A stretch of DNA of 64,000 nt. It comes from Nitrospira sp. Lineage in GTDB: Bacteria > Nitrospirota > Nitrospiria > Nitrospirales > UBA8639. Each line of letters starts with the position of its first letter. Position 1 is the first letter of the stretch. The stretch spans positions 2,986,001 to 3,050,000 of the forward strand of contig CP058931.1 in NCBI GenBank assembly GCA_024760505.1. Direction: 5' to 3'. A program made the translations under genes and the position numbers. The notes under the pieces were generated by a model. The model worked only from the letters and a program-made list of their open reading frames with translations. It ran no database searches and was not told where the DNA came from. Below are positions 8,447 through 17,229 of the stretch, piece by piece.

Positions 8447-9514
8447 ATGAATGAGAAAAAAATACGCGTGTTGATTGTAGATGACTCGGCGTTAATTCGA
8501 AATGTCATGACGGAAATTTTAGCGCAGGATCCTGAAATTGAGGTGGTTGGAACGGCTCCTGACCCCTACGCCGCCAGGGATAAGATGAAGGTTCTGAATC
8601 CTGATGTGCTGACATTAGATGTGGAAATGCCAAAAATGGATGGCCTCACCTTTTTGCAGAAAATTATGGCCGCGCGGCCGATGCCGGTGGTGATGGTGAG
8701 TTCGTTAACTGAACAAGGAGCCGCGACGACGCTACAGGCTTTGGAAGCCGGTGCTGTGGATTTTGTGACGAAGCCCACAGTGGATATTCAGCACGGGCTC
8801 TCGGACTTAGCTCATCAAATTATCAGCAAAGTGAAGATCGCCGCCCTCGCCAGCGTGAAAAAACGAACTCCACCTGCTGACTGTACTGAACGGATTAAAG
8901 CCCTGGCTGCCCAATCCGCGATGATTAAAACCACTGACACGATTATAACCATTGGTGCGTCAACGGGTGGGACCGAAGCACTTCGGGAATTATTGGAAGT
9001 GCTGCCACCGAATACTCCACCCATCATTATGACGCAGCATATGCCGGAGCAATTTACGAAATCGTTTGCGAACCGGCTGAATGACCTATGCCAGATTCAC
9101 GTGAAAGAAGCTCAGGAAGGTGACAGCGTTCTGCCCGGACAGGCCTTGCTGGCGCCGGGTAATTATCATATGGAACTTCGCCGAAGCGGTGCCCGTTATT
9201 ATGTCTCTCTCAATCAAGCGCCACCGGTCAACCGATTTCGTCCTTCAGTAGATGTCATGTTTCGATCAGTCGCGCGGTTTGCCGGGGGGAATAGTCTCGG
9301 GGTGATTCTGACCGGAATGGGGAATGACGGAGCGGCCGGTATGTTGGAAATGAAACAGGCCGGAGCCTTTAATTTTGCCCAGGATGAAGCATCCTGTGTC
9401 GTGTTTGGGATGCCAAAAGAGGCCATCAAGGCTGGAGGAGTCGACAAAATTCTTCCTCTACACGACATCCCTGCGGCCATGCTGGCTCATTTGAAAATGC
9501 TGGCTCCGCATTAG
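8447..9514 (+). CDS. cheB: CheB receptor methylesterase/deamidase response regulator
   Basis: This 355-residue protein removes methyl groups from receptors when phosphorylated by CheA. The N-terminal receiver has the acidic pair D12/D13 region (IVDDS) and the phosphorylation site Asp58 (LTLDVEMP). The C-terminal methylesterase has its catalytic triad: Ser172 (IGASTGG), His198 (TQHMP) and Asp294 (GMGNDG). All key residues are present. It follows cheD, completing a cheR-cheD-cheB adaptation module. Confidence 0.97.
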   Translation: MNEKKIRVLIVDDSALIRNVMTEILAQDPEIEVVGTAPDPYAARDKMKVLNPDVLTLDVEMPKMDGLTFLQKIMAARPMPVVMVSSLTEQGAATTLQALEAGAVDFVTKPTVDIQHGLSDLAHQIISKVKIAALASVKKRTPPADCTERIKALAAQSAMIKTTDTIITIGASTGGTEALRELLEVLPPNTPPIIMTQHMPEQFTKSFANRLNDLCQIHVKEAQEGDSVLPGQALLAPGNYHMELRRSGARYYVSLNQAPPVNRFRPSVDVMFRSVARFAGGNSLGVILTGMGNDGAAGMLEMKQAGAFNFAQDEASCVVFGMPKEAIKAGGVDKILPLHDIPAAMLAHLKMLAPH

Positions 9515-9852
9515 GTGGAGCCTCCCGGGTAGGTAAGGTCACGAGACATGGACACAATTGCCTTTTTAATGGTCCTTGCGATTCTCCTGTCATCGTGAGG
9601 CTGAATTTTTTTCATTGTACAATTCGCCATGGGGAGGTCGTTGAGGTTTTCCCTATAACTTGTGAGCCCTCATCCTATTCCTCTTTTTTGGACTTGGTTG
9701 AATTTCCATAGAGGCCAAGCTGCCTCTGTGTTGCACCTTTCCTGCAGGTCTGGGAGATGTGCATTCCGGTGTATGGGCTTTAATCGAGGAGCGTACCTTG
9801 AACGTGCGAATTCATTCGTTTCCTTATTAGCCGAATTACCAGTAGAAGCATA
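9515..9852. other. Intergenic region between cheB and the second cheR
   Basis: About 340 bases. A 63-codon frame (9662-9853) ends on the start of the next gene but has no ribosome binding site, no recognisable sequence and a cysteine-rich, unlikely composition, so I do not call it. I see no convincing promoter or terminator. Confidence 0.35.
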
Positions 9853-10683
9853 GTGGTCCCAGAAATAACCTTTGAAGATGTTGCGTATATCCGGACCCTG
9901 GTCCGGGCGAAGGCAGCCATGGTTTTAGAGCAGGAGAAAGTCTATTTAGTGCAATCACGGCTTGAGCCGTTTGCCAGACAGGAAGGCTTTAAATCAATAG
10001 CAGATCTGGTTTCTCATCTCCGACGGACTTCCTATGGCCCATTACACAAGCGGGTTGTGGAGGCCATGACCATCAACGAAACAAGTTTTTTTCGGGACCT
10101 CATTCTATTTCAAGCACTAAAAGACCGGCTCCTGCCCGAAGTGATTCAAACAAATAGGGATGCCAAGCGTGTACATATTTGGTGCGGGGCCAGTTCCAGC
10201 GGACAGGAACCCTATTCAATTCTCTTGACGATTTTGCACCATTTTCCGGAACTGACGTCCTGGCATATTCGTTTGATTGCCACTGAGTTTTCCCAGGAAA
10301 TGGTCAGACGTGGTCAGGAAGGGCGATATGGACCCTTCGAAGTCAAACGGGGTCTTTCTCAGCCTATGCTGAATACTTATTTTTCACGGCAAGGGATGGA
10401 GTGGCAGATTCGTGATGATGTGCGGGACAGGATCGAGTTTCATGAGATGAACTTGGCTGGTCTGTGGCTGGTTTTTCCGCCAATGGATCTGGTGTTCATG
10501 CGGAATGTCATGATGTATTTCGATATGGAGACCCGGAAAGATATTCTTCGACGTATTCGAGGCATTCTCGCCCCTCATGGGTATTTGATTCTCGGAGCTA
10601 CGGAAACGACGTTGGCCGTGGATGATCATTTTGAGCGTGTTCCGGTGAATGGCACATCAGTGTACCGAGTAAAGAAGCATTAG
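9853..10683 (+). CDS. cheR: CheR-type methyltransferase (copy 2)
   Basis: A 276-residue second CheR. It keeps the SAM-binding loop (WCGASSSGQEPYS) and the FMRNVMMYF motif, equivalent to FCRNV in most CheR proteins, but is otherwise divergent from the copy at 6578. It likely methylates a different subset of receptors, for example those without a C-terminal tether (inferred). The GTG start at 9853 lacks a clear ribosome binding site, so the true start is uncertain. An IS30-type element lies about 270 bases downstream and separates it from the STAS gene. Confidence 0.88.
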   Translation: MVPEITFEDVAYIRTLVRAKAAMVLEQEKVYLVQSRLEPFARQEGFKSIADLVSHLRRTSYGPLHKRVVEAMTINETSFFRDLILFQALKDRLLPEVIQTNRDAKRVHIWCGASSSGQEPYSILLTILHHFPELTSWHIRLIATEFSQEMVRRGQEGRYGPFEVKRGLSQPMLNTYFSRQGMEWQIRDDVRDRIEFHEMNLAGLWLVFPPMDLVFMRNVMMYFDMETRKDILRRIRGILAPHGYLILGATETTLAVDDHFERVPVNGTSVYRVKKH

Positions 10684-10947
10684 TGGAGGGTATGGTTTTT
10701 TTTATGGTTGGATCGGTTCAGATTGCGCCAGTTGATAGGCGTAACCTTTCAATACGTTAAATTGTTATCCCTCGATAGAAACAGGCAGTCGCATTCGACT
10801 GCCCCAGCACGAACGGATCTCCTACTCATGACCGCTTTACTCTGTGTGGTTCTGAGAATAAATTGTGGAGGGGTTAGAGAAAACTATGGCGGCATGATGC
10901 CAATCAAGCGCCAATCGCAGTTTCCTTCACTGTTATGGACGGCGGTT

Positions 10948-11961
10948 TCAAGTTCCAAGTGCAACGGGTGATTGATGACGCAATTGCGTAAACACTTCCA
11001 GGGGCGTCGCCCAGTCAAGGCATTTTCTCGGTCGAGTGTTCAACCGATGCGCAATGGCATTGAACTCACGCTGGGTGTAGCCCGACAGATCCGTCCCTTT
11101 CGGCAGATACTGTCGCAACAGCCCATTGGTGTTTTCGTTGGTACCGCGTTGCCAGGGACTATGCGGATCGGCAAAGTACACGCGGATGGCGAGGCGTTGC
11201 GCCAGGCGCTCGTGTTCAGCCATCTCCTTCCCCCGATCATAGGTCAAGGTTTTGCGCAGGGCGGTCGGCACATGCTTGAGCTTGCGGGTAAATCCCTCTC
11301 GGACACTCAGCGCATCAGTCCCGTCGAGCCGGGCCAGGATCACCAAGCGTGTTGTCCGCTCCACAAGAGTTCCGACTGCCGAGCGATTGGAAGACCCCTT
11401 GATCAGGTCACCTTCCCAGTGGCCGGGCACGGAGCGGGTGGCGACGTCTGCCGGGCGCTCGGCAATGAGGGGCATGTTGGGAATCTGGCCTCGCCGATCT
11501 TTCCCGCGTGCCCGAGGCCGGCGGGCCTTGCGGGCCTGCCGCAACGCAGCCAACAGTTCGCTCCGCAGAGTGCCACGCGGCAACACGTACAAGGCGACAT
11601 AGATGGTTTCAGCCGAGAGGCGTTTGCGCATGTCCGCAGGATACTCGCGCCGGAGGCGTCCGGCAATCTGTTCGGGCGAGCAGCCGTGGAGCAGGTGGGT
11701 TCGGACATATCGCCACAGCCAGGGATCCAGGAGTTTGCGCGGACGCCGCGACTGTCGAGCCCGAGTCGCGGCCAGTGTGTGAGCGGTGCAGGCCCGATAG
11801 GGATGGCTCGTCGTCGTATTACGCGCAGCCTCGCGACTGATCGTGCTGGGTGCCCGCCCCAATACCGTGGCCATCGTCCGAAACGAATGGCCTTGAGCCA
11901 GTCCCAAGCTCAGGGTCTCACGTTCTTCGCCATTCATGTGTGTGTAGAATGTCTTGTTCAT
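10948..11961 (-). CDS. IS30-family transposase
   Basis: This 337-residue DDE transposase is on the opposite strand to all neighbours. It has an N-terminal helix-turn-helix (about residues 15-45, with APSTISREAARN) and an integrase-type catalytic core with the three acidic positions in GHWEGDLI, LTYDRGKEM and a glutamate in GTNENTNGLLRQYLPKG, the IS30 signature. It looks full length, so the element may still be active. Its base composition is clearly GC-richer than the surrounding chemotaxis genes, a sign of recent arrival. Confidence 0.95.
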   Translation of the reverse strand: MNKTFYTHMNGEERETLSLGLAQGHSFRTMATVLGRAPSTISREAARNTTTSHPYRACTAHTLAATRARQSRRPRKLLDPWLWRYVRTHLLHGCSPEQIAGRLRREYPADMRKRLSAETIYVALYVLPRGTLRSELLAALRQARKARRPRARGKDRRGQIPNMPLIAERPADVATRSVPGHWEGDLIKGSSNRSAVGTLVERTTRLVILARLDGTDALSVREGFTRKLKHVPTALRKTLTYDRGKEMAEHERLAQRLAIRVYFADPHSPWQRGTNENTNGLLRQYLPKGTDLSGYTQREFNAIAHRLNTRPRKCLDWATPLEVFTQLRHQSPVALGT

Positions 11962-12004
11962 GGCAACACCTTAGCCCACCTGGGCCTGAAGTGTTGCACT
12001 TGGA
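10954..12004. mobile_element. IS30-family insertion sequence with inverted ends
   Basis: About 1.05 kb. The ends are inverted repeats: TCCAAGTGCAAC at 10954-10965 and its complement at 11993-12004. The dinucleotide GT flanks both ends (10952-10953 and 12005-12006), which could be a short target duplication; exact borders are uncertain. The element has landed between the second cheR and the STAS gene, apparently without breaking a reading frame. It lies about 55 bases upstream of a sigma-28-like promoter. Confidence 0.85.
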
Positions 12005-12059
12005 GTTAGAACCTAAGGAGTTAATCCATCTGACGCTAAAGTGATTATGCAGGAGTGTT

Positions 12060-12086
12060 TAATTCTTTGCGAATCCTCACCGATAA
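12060..12086 (+). promoter_or_regulatory. Sigma-28-like promoter before the STAS gene
   Basis: TAATTCTT (12060-12067), an 11-base spacer, then ACCGATAA (12079-12086). The -10 element is identical to that at 5899, and the spacing fits sigma-28. The STAS start codon is 63 bases downstream. Confidence 0.45.
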
Positions 12087-12148
12087 AGTGAGTTGGATGA
12101 TCACAGGATTGTCAAGGAGGGTTCTTGGCATACACCATGGAGGAGTAT

Positions 12149-12496
12149 ATGAATGTTACACAGGAAAAGAGTGGAAATGTCGTGGTCGTGCATCTGTCGG
12201 GACGGTTTGATTTTGGCGCAAGAAAAACTTTTAAAGACAGCTTAGGAGAGGCAATGAAAGAAGAGTTGCCGATTGTCTTAAATTTTGGAGAGGTATCGTT
12301 TGTGGATAGTTCCGCATTGGGTATTTTGGTCATTGCCCATCAAACTCTTAAAAGTAAGAAAATCCCCCTTAGTCTCGTGAATCCCCAACCGTATGTTCGC
12401 CAGGTTTTAGATTTAGCCAATGTTGCCAAAATGATCCCCATTTATCAGACAATTGGTGAAGTTCCTCAAATGGCGGTTGTGTCCTCGGAGGTATAA
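12149..12496 (+). CDS. STAS-domain protein (anti-sigma-factor antagonist type)
   Basis: A 115-residue single STAS domain resembling SpoIIAA/RsbV. The phosphorylatable serine is in FVDSSALGILV near residue 55. These proteins switch partner kinases or phosphatases by phosphorylation. The ATG at 12149 follows GGAGGAG with good spacing; a TTG at 12125 would add eight residues after another GGAGG, so the start is not certain. No RsbW-type kinase is adjacent. It precedes an HD-GYP-like protein and a hybrid kinase, and the sigma-28-like promoter suggests expression with motility genes. Confidence 0.85.
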   Translation: MNVTQEKSGNVVVVHLSGRFDFGARKTFKDSLGEAMKEELPIVLNFGEVSFVDSSALGILVIAHQTLKSKKIPLSLVNPQPYVRQVLDLANVAKMIPIYQTIGEVPQMAVVSSEV

Positions 12497-12807
12497 TCCT
12501 CATTTTCCTTTTTCTGGCCTGAATTATCTCCCTCACCAATTGAACCTTGATAAAGATCATGAAACGAAAGGGATGAGCGTGAGTGGTAAAGGTAAGGGCA
12601 AGGCGTGAACCCAATGACAACGGTTTTCCGCCATCCCCGCCGGTGGGTAGCGGGAATCCATCGTGAAAAGCGAAGATGGATTCTTGATAAACAATGTCGG
12701 GAATGCCGGCGTCTGTCGGAAGACGTAGGGGTGAGGCGGGCGATTCGGCTGACCTTTCATGCTTCAACCATTCCAGGAATTGCCTTTCTTGGGGAGCGTC
12801 CTCATCT
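12497..12807. other. Intergenic region with a perfect inverted repeat
   Basis: About 310 bases. A 9-base perfect inverted repeat (12654-12662 with 12675-12683, loop of 12) lies in a stretch that, on the minus strand, reads like a degenerate REP-type intergenic repeat (GGATTCCCGC followed by GGCGGGGATGG). The sequence AAGGCGTGA at 12599-12607 resembles the repeat at 8185. No gene is called, although the downstream frame is open from 12694. Confidence 0.35.
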
Positions 12808-14076
12808 ATGACGACTCGAAAACGTCTTGTCTGTTCAGAGATATGTGCAGGTATGTATTTGGTTCGAATTCTCGATTCCTGGTGGAAGTCGCCGTTCTTT
12901 CGTCACCGCCGACTGCTTTCTTCCCGCGATGTGCAGCAATTGCTCCAGTCCGGCATTCATGAAGTCGAAATTGATACTGCCAAGGGGCTTGATGTCCCGA
13001 CCGATGCCGAGTCCTTTCCGCTCCAGGACACCCTTGAGTGTCATTCGGATTCAAAGACGCCTTTCGATCAGCATGAATCATCCGGTCGTGAGTCATTGTC
13101 ATGCTCTCTAGAAAGAAGGGATGGACTGGAAGATGACCATCAAGAACGGTTAATACGGTTGCGCGGGGATACGATTGCGGCCTTGGAAGACATGTTCGAA
13201 GGCGTCAAAACCGGTCAGGCCATTCCCCATGTCGCCATGCAGGAGACGGCCAGGGCCTTTGTGGAAAAAGCCTTAGCCCACCCTACCGTGCTCGCCGAGA
13301 TTATGCTTATTGAGCATCTTGAACAGTTTGATCCCACCCTTTATTCGCATGTTGTTGATACAGCCTTGTTGTCGATTCTCGTTGGCCTCCAACTCAAGTG
13401 GGAGGTGAAGCAACTTGAAGAGATCGCCGTTGCGGCGTTATTACATGATGTCGGCTATATGCGGCTGCCTCTCAACCTGGTTCAGTCACGATGGGGGAGC
13501 ATTGGGATTGATTATTCGTTGTTACAGCAACATGTCGATATGGGAGTGGCGCTGATTAATAAACATTCGGAATTTTCACAGGACATCGTTTATATGGTGC
13601 AGGAGCATCATGCCTATCTAGATGGCTCAGGGTATTCCACCATTTTAGGGGGGAAGCCGGTCTCCGATTCTGGAATTTTATTGGGACTCACCGATTATGT
13701 TGATGAGTTGCTCGCTGTGGGGAATGCCGGTGGATCATTTCCTGTGGCCTTAGCGATTCGGCGAGTCTACCAAGAAGCACAAAAGGGGAAGTTCCCGACG
13801 CGGTTTGTCGAAGCCATGATTCGTGTGTTGGGAGTGTATCCTGTCGGCACGGTTGTTCAACTTTCCACGGGTGAGGATGCCGTGGTGGTGAAGCAGAATC
13901 CTGAGATGAGCGTGAGACCGCAAGTGAAAATTTTCAGGACATGCACGGGCGAGATTCTCAAGAACCCCGAGGTGAGAAATTTAGGGACTCATTCAGAATT
14001 AAAGTATGAAGTGAGGATTACGAAAGTGCTTGATTCTGCAGATCCTTCTATTAACCTTCGCGAAATTTTCTCCTAA
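12808..14076 (+). CDS. HD-GYP-like domain protein with degenerate motifs
   Basis: About 422 residues. The N-terminal ~60 residues resemble the DUF3391 module often preceding HD-GYP domains; the rest contains an HD hydrolase fold. The HD pair is at about residues 213-214 (LLHDVGYMRLP), but the lysine usual after HDxG is a tyrosine. The canonical HHExxDGxGYP motif reads HHAYLDGSGYS, losing the glutamate and the proline. Classic HD-GYP proteins hydrolyse cyclic di-GMP; here activity may be altered or lost. ATG 12808 is chosen because homology begins there; the frame is open from 12694. It ends four bases before the hybrid kinase, so the two are probably co-translated. Confidence 0.8.
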   Translation: MTTRKRLVCSEICAGMYLVRILDSWWKSPFFRHRRLLSSRDVQQLLQSGIHEVEIDTAKGLDVPTDAESFPLQDTLECHSDSKTPFDQHESSGRESLSCSLERRDGLEDDHQERLIRLRGDTIAALEDMFEGVKTGQAIPHVAMQETARAFVEKALAHPTVLAEIMLIEHLEQFDPTLYSHVVDTALLSILVGLQLKWEVKQLEEIAVAALLHDVGYMRLPLNLVQSRWGSIGIDYSLLQQHVDMGVALINKHSEFSQDIVYMVQEHHAYLDGSGYSTILGGKPVSDSGILLGLTDYVDELLAVGNAGGSFPVALAIRRVYQEAQKGKFPTRFVEAMIRVLGVYPVGTVVQLSTGEDAVVVKQNPEMSVRPQVKIFRTCTGEILKNPEVRNLGTHSELKYEVRITKVLDSADPSINLREIFS

Positions 14077-14079
14077 CTC

Positions 14080-17000
14080 ATGTGGTGTAATCCCCTCTTG
14101 TTCCAGACCCTTTGGGATGGTTTGATGGTCGGAGTCTGTCTGGTTGATCGGGATGGTCAACTCACCCATATGAATTTAGCCGGCTCCCGGCTGTTAGGGT
14201 GGGGAGCCGCTTGTCCCACGAATGTTTCGTGTCATGACCTTTTGGAATGTCTGGTCCCCTGTGATGAAGACGGCACGACCGTCTGCCCGTTTTCAGGCTT
14301 ACTGCTTGAAAAGACGATGGTTTGGGTTCCGCGGACTCGTTTGCGAAGGCGGCAGGGGACATGGTGTTGGGTGGAATTGAAAGGCCTTGTGGTGGATGAC
14401 GCGGAGGCTTCAGGATTCCTGTTGATGTTTCGAGATCTCAGTTCAGAAATGAAATTGACCGAAGAAACCCGCCGATTAGCGTCCATTCCAAAGGAAAATC
14501 CATTTCCGGTGATTGAAGTCGACTCGGCAGGTCAACTTCTGTATGCCAATCCCGCCATGGTTCGCCTGATGGAGGAAGCCCATATTGGTCAGGACGGTTT
14601 TTCCACGGCCCTGCCGGATCGGTTTTTAGAGTTGGCTAAGCGTTGTTTGTCCCAAAAACATCTGGAGATGCATTACGAAGTGAGTGTTGGGGAGAGACAG
14701 TATTCGTGGACATTCGCTCCCCATGCCGATTTGGGTTTACTTCGTGGGTATGGCATGGATATCACGGAACCCAAGCGAGCCGCAGAGGAATTGTCCGCCT
14801 TTGCGGATACCTTGGAAGCGAAAAATCATGAATTGGATCGGGCATTAATGAAGGCTGAATCTGCTACCCGAGCCAAGGCAGCGTTCCTGGCTGTGATGAG
14901 TCATGAAATTCGCACTCCCTTAAACGGAGTGATTGGTATGGCGGAGGTCTTGCTTGCGTCCTCTCTCAATCACGAGCAACAGGAATGTGTCAACATTATC
15001 CGTATGTCCGGTGAGGGGTTGCTGACCATCATTAACGATATTTTAGACTTTTCAAAGCTTGAGTCTGGTCAATTGGCCCTGGAAAACATTGGGTTCAATT
15101 TGACGTCCTTATTTGAAGAGGTCGTTGATTTGTTTTCGGAGCGGGCTCATCGAAAGGGTCTGGATTTGGCTGCCTATGTCGACCCTGATGTGCCCTCCCA
15201 GCTGTTTGGCGATCCTCATCGTTTACGACAAATTCTTTGTAATTATCTTTCCAATGCTCTCAAGTTTACGATGGAGGGATCGGTCCTTCTGCGTGGTTCG
15301 CTGGTTCCTCCATTGAGTGCCGAGTGTGATGATTCCCTGGGTGGGGTTGATCAACCTTCCGGTGATCCCGACGTACAGACTCGGTTGTGGATTCACTTAT
15401 CTGTACAAGACACTGGCCTTGGCATGTCAGAAGAGGTGCAGGAAAAAATTTTTCACGTTTTCACCCAGGCCGATAGTTCCATGAGTCGAAAATTTGGAGG
15501 GTCCGGTTTGGGGTTAGCGATTTGCAAGCAATTAGCGGAGCTGATGCACGGGACCGTCGGGGTGAAGAGTCAACCAAATCAGGGATCAACATTTTGGGTT
15601 GACATCCCCTGTCGGGCATCATGGACACCTCATTTTTCTAGTACGGAGGGCATATCGGTTGCGGGGAAGGAGGTCTGGGTGATCGGTTCCCAGGAATCGT
15701 CAGGGTGGGTGATGGCGCAACTTCTTCATGAAGTGGGTGTCAAGGTCGTGCAGATCGACAGCATTCAACAAGCGATCACCTTGCACGAAAGTGTCCACGA
15801 ATCGGATTGTTCCGTCGTGGGGGTTATTCTGAGTGATCGTCTGGAGAAAGAGGCGGTTCTGAAATGGTTTGAACGATTGCGATCCTCTTCGCTGTTTCAG
15901 GACGTTAAAGTTTTGGGTATGAAGCCATTTTGGCATCGCAAGGATGATGAAGAAACCAGTGTGAAGTTTGACGAGATGATCACGCTTCCCTTGCACCGTA
16001 AGCAATTTTTTTACTGCGTATTCGGCCAAACGGACCATCCGGGATCGTCAGATTTACCGAGAGTGACTGAGCCACATCCCGTTGAAATAGTGCAGAGACC
16101 GATTGAGGTTCCCGAGCAGCCCCTGCTCAATAAGCAGGCCGGACCTTCGGTGCTGGTTGTGGAAGATAATCCGGTGAATCAACGGGTCGCAGCTGGCATG
16201 TTAGGAAAACTCGGATGTCAGGTGATCATCGTGGACACGGGAGTTCATGCTTTGACTTTGTTGAAAGAATTAGTGGTGGATTGCATTATAATGGACTGGG
16301 AACTTCCCGACATGGATGGGTTGGTCATTACCCAGCGGATTCGGGAATTGGAGCATGCTGGAGCATTGGTTTATACAGCTGCGTATTGGCATCGCCATCA
16401 TGGGTCGGGTTCGCCTCCGGTACTCCATATTCCGATTGTTGGGATGACGGCTCATGTGCTTTCTGAGCATGGGCAACAATGCCTGGAGAACGGTATGGAT
16501 GATTGTCTTTTTAAGCCGGTTCATTTACGAGATTTTGAGCGAATACTCCGGCGATGGGTAGGGTTTCCTCCCAATAGCTTGGATTCGTCCTCATCTAAGA
16601 CACAGGCTGCCGAACGGGCAGGGATTCATTCGGTTGCCACCAAACAGTCCGGAACTGCTCACCAGGAGAGAACCTCTCCTCAGTACCCGGCAAGCAGAGA
16701 AGGTTATAACGTCTCTGCCGCGTTGCAAGTCCTGGAGGGGGATGAAGAATTGCTGTATTCCTTGTTCCACATTTTCAATGCCACAGCCCCTGACCTACTT
16801 AAAGGGATGCATCAAACCATTCATATGCAGAATCGTCAAGAGCTTCAAAGGCTTGCTCATCAGATGAAAGGGGCGCTAAGTGCGTTGCACGCCATGCATG
16901 AAGAGAAAGAAGCGGAACAACTCGAACTCACGGCAGTCACGGCAGGATTTTCGCATCTGAATTCGACGGTGATCAGACTAGATCGGATGGTCAAACGGTT

Positions 17001-17127
17001 GATCTGTAAATTCGAACGCCTGATTGCCCTTCAAGGAGAAAAGTCTGGGCGTTCCTCTGAACCCATTTCTCTCGGGAAAGGAGGTACACAGAATGACCAT
17101 GGCACAAAGGCTGAAATAAATGGGTGA
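14080..17127 (+). CDS. Hybrid sensor histidine kinase (PAS-PAS-HisKA-HATPase-REC-Hpt)
   Basis: A 1015-residue phosphorelay protein without obvious membrane segments. Order: two PAS-like domains (~1-240), HisKA with the phospho-accepting His275 (MSHEIRTPLNG), HATPase (N box NYLSNALKF, G boxes DTGLGMS and GSGLGLAI, ~390-510), a receiver-like segment lacking the acidic phosphorylation signature (~525-650), a true receiver with Asp739 (IIMDWELPDMDG), and a C-terminal Hpt domain with His927 (AHQMKGALSAL). The complete His-Asp-His chain implies a multistep relay to an unknown response regulator. It starts four bases after the HD-GYP-like gene. Confidence 0.9.
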   Translation: MWCNPLLFQTLWDGLMVGVCLVDRDGQLTHMNLAGSRLLGWGAACPTNVSCHDLLECLVPCDEDGTTVCPFSGLLLEKTMVWVPRTRLRRRQGTWCWVELKGLVVDDAEASGFLLMFRDLSSEMKLTEETRRLASIPKENPFPVIEVDSAGQLLYANPAMVRLMEEAHIGQDGFSTALPDRFLELAKRCLSQKHLEMHYEVSVGERQYSWTFAPHADLGLLRGYGMDITEPKRAAEELSAFADTLEAKNHELDRALMKAESATRAKAAFLAVMSHEIRTPLNGVIGMAEVLLASSLNHEQQECVNIIRMSGEGLLTIINDILDFSKLESGQLALENIGFNLTSLFEEVVDLFSERAHRKGLDLAAYVDPDVPSQLFGDPHRLRQILCNYLSNALKFTMEGSVLLRGSLVPPLSAECDDSLGGVDQPSGDPDVQTRLWIHLSVQDTGLGMSEEVQEKIFHVFTQADSSMSRKFGGSGLGLAICKQLAELMHGTVGVKSQPNQGSTFWVDIPCRASWTPHFSSTEGISVAGKEVWVIGSQESSGWVMAQLLHEVGVKVVQIDSIQQAITLHESVHESDCSVVGVILSDRLEKEAVLKWFERLRSSSLFQDVKVLGMKPFWHRKDDEETSVKFDEMITLPLHRKQFFYCVFGQTDHPGSSDLPRVTEPHPVEIVQRPIEVPEQPLLNKQAGPSVLVVEDNPVNQRVAAGMLGKLGCQVIIVDTGVHALTLLKELVVDCIIMDWELPDMDGLVITQRIRELEHAGALVYTAAYWHRHHGSGSPPVLHIPIVGMTAHVLSEHGQQCLENGMDDCLFKPVHLRDFERILRRWVGFPPNSLDSSSSKTQAAERAGIHSVATKQSGTAHQERTSPQYPASREGYNVSAALQVLEGDEELLYSLFHIFNATAPDLLKGMHQTIHMQNRQELQRLAHQMKGALSALHAMHEEKEAEQLELTAVTAGFSHLNSTVIRLDRMVKRLICKFERLIALQGEKSGRSSEPISLGKGGTQNDHGTKAEING

Positions 17128-17162
17128 GGTGAACACAACTTCCAACTATCCGGGAAGAAGTC

Positions 17163-17190
17163 TCAAGTTTCCACACGATCAGTCCGATAC
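17163..17190 (+). promoter_or_regulatory. Sigma-28-like promoter before the small HTH gene
   Basis: TCAAGTTT (17163-17170), a 12-base spacer, then TCCGATAC (17183-17190). The -10 element and spacer length are identical to those of the site before flgM (33942), which supports a real promoter. The HTH start codon is 40 bases downstream. Confidence 0.55.
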
Positions 17191-17229
17191 CACAAACATT
17201 ACAGACCAAACTCTAATGAGGGTGCCACA

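Noticed and set aside
9662..9853. 63-codon frame whose stop overlaps the start of the second cheR
   Set aside because: No ribosome binding site, unlikely composition and no recognisable sequence, although the overlap is suggestive of coupling.
10972..12009. 345-codon plus-strand frame over the insertion sequence
   Set aside because: It is the antisense shadow of the IS30 transposase; the minus-strand protein has the complete DDE signature.
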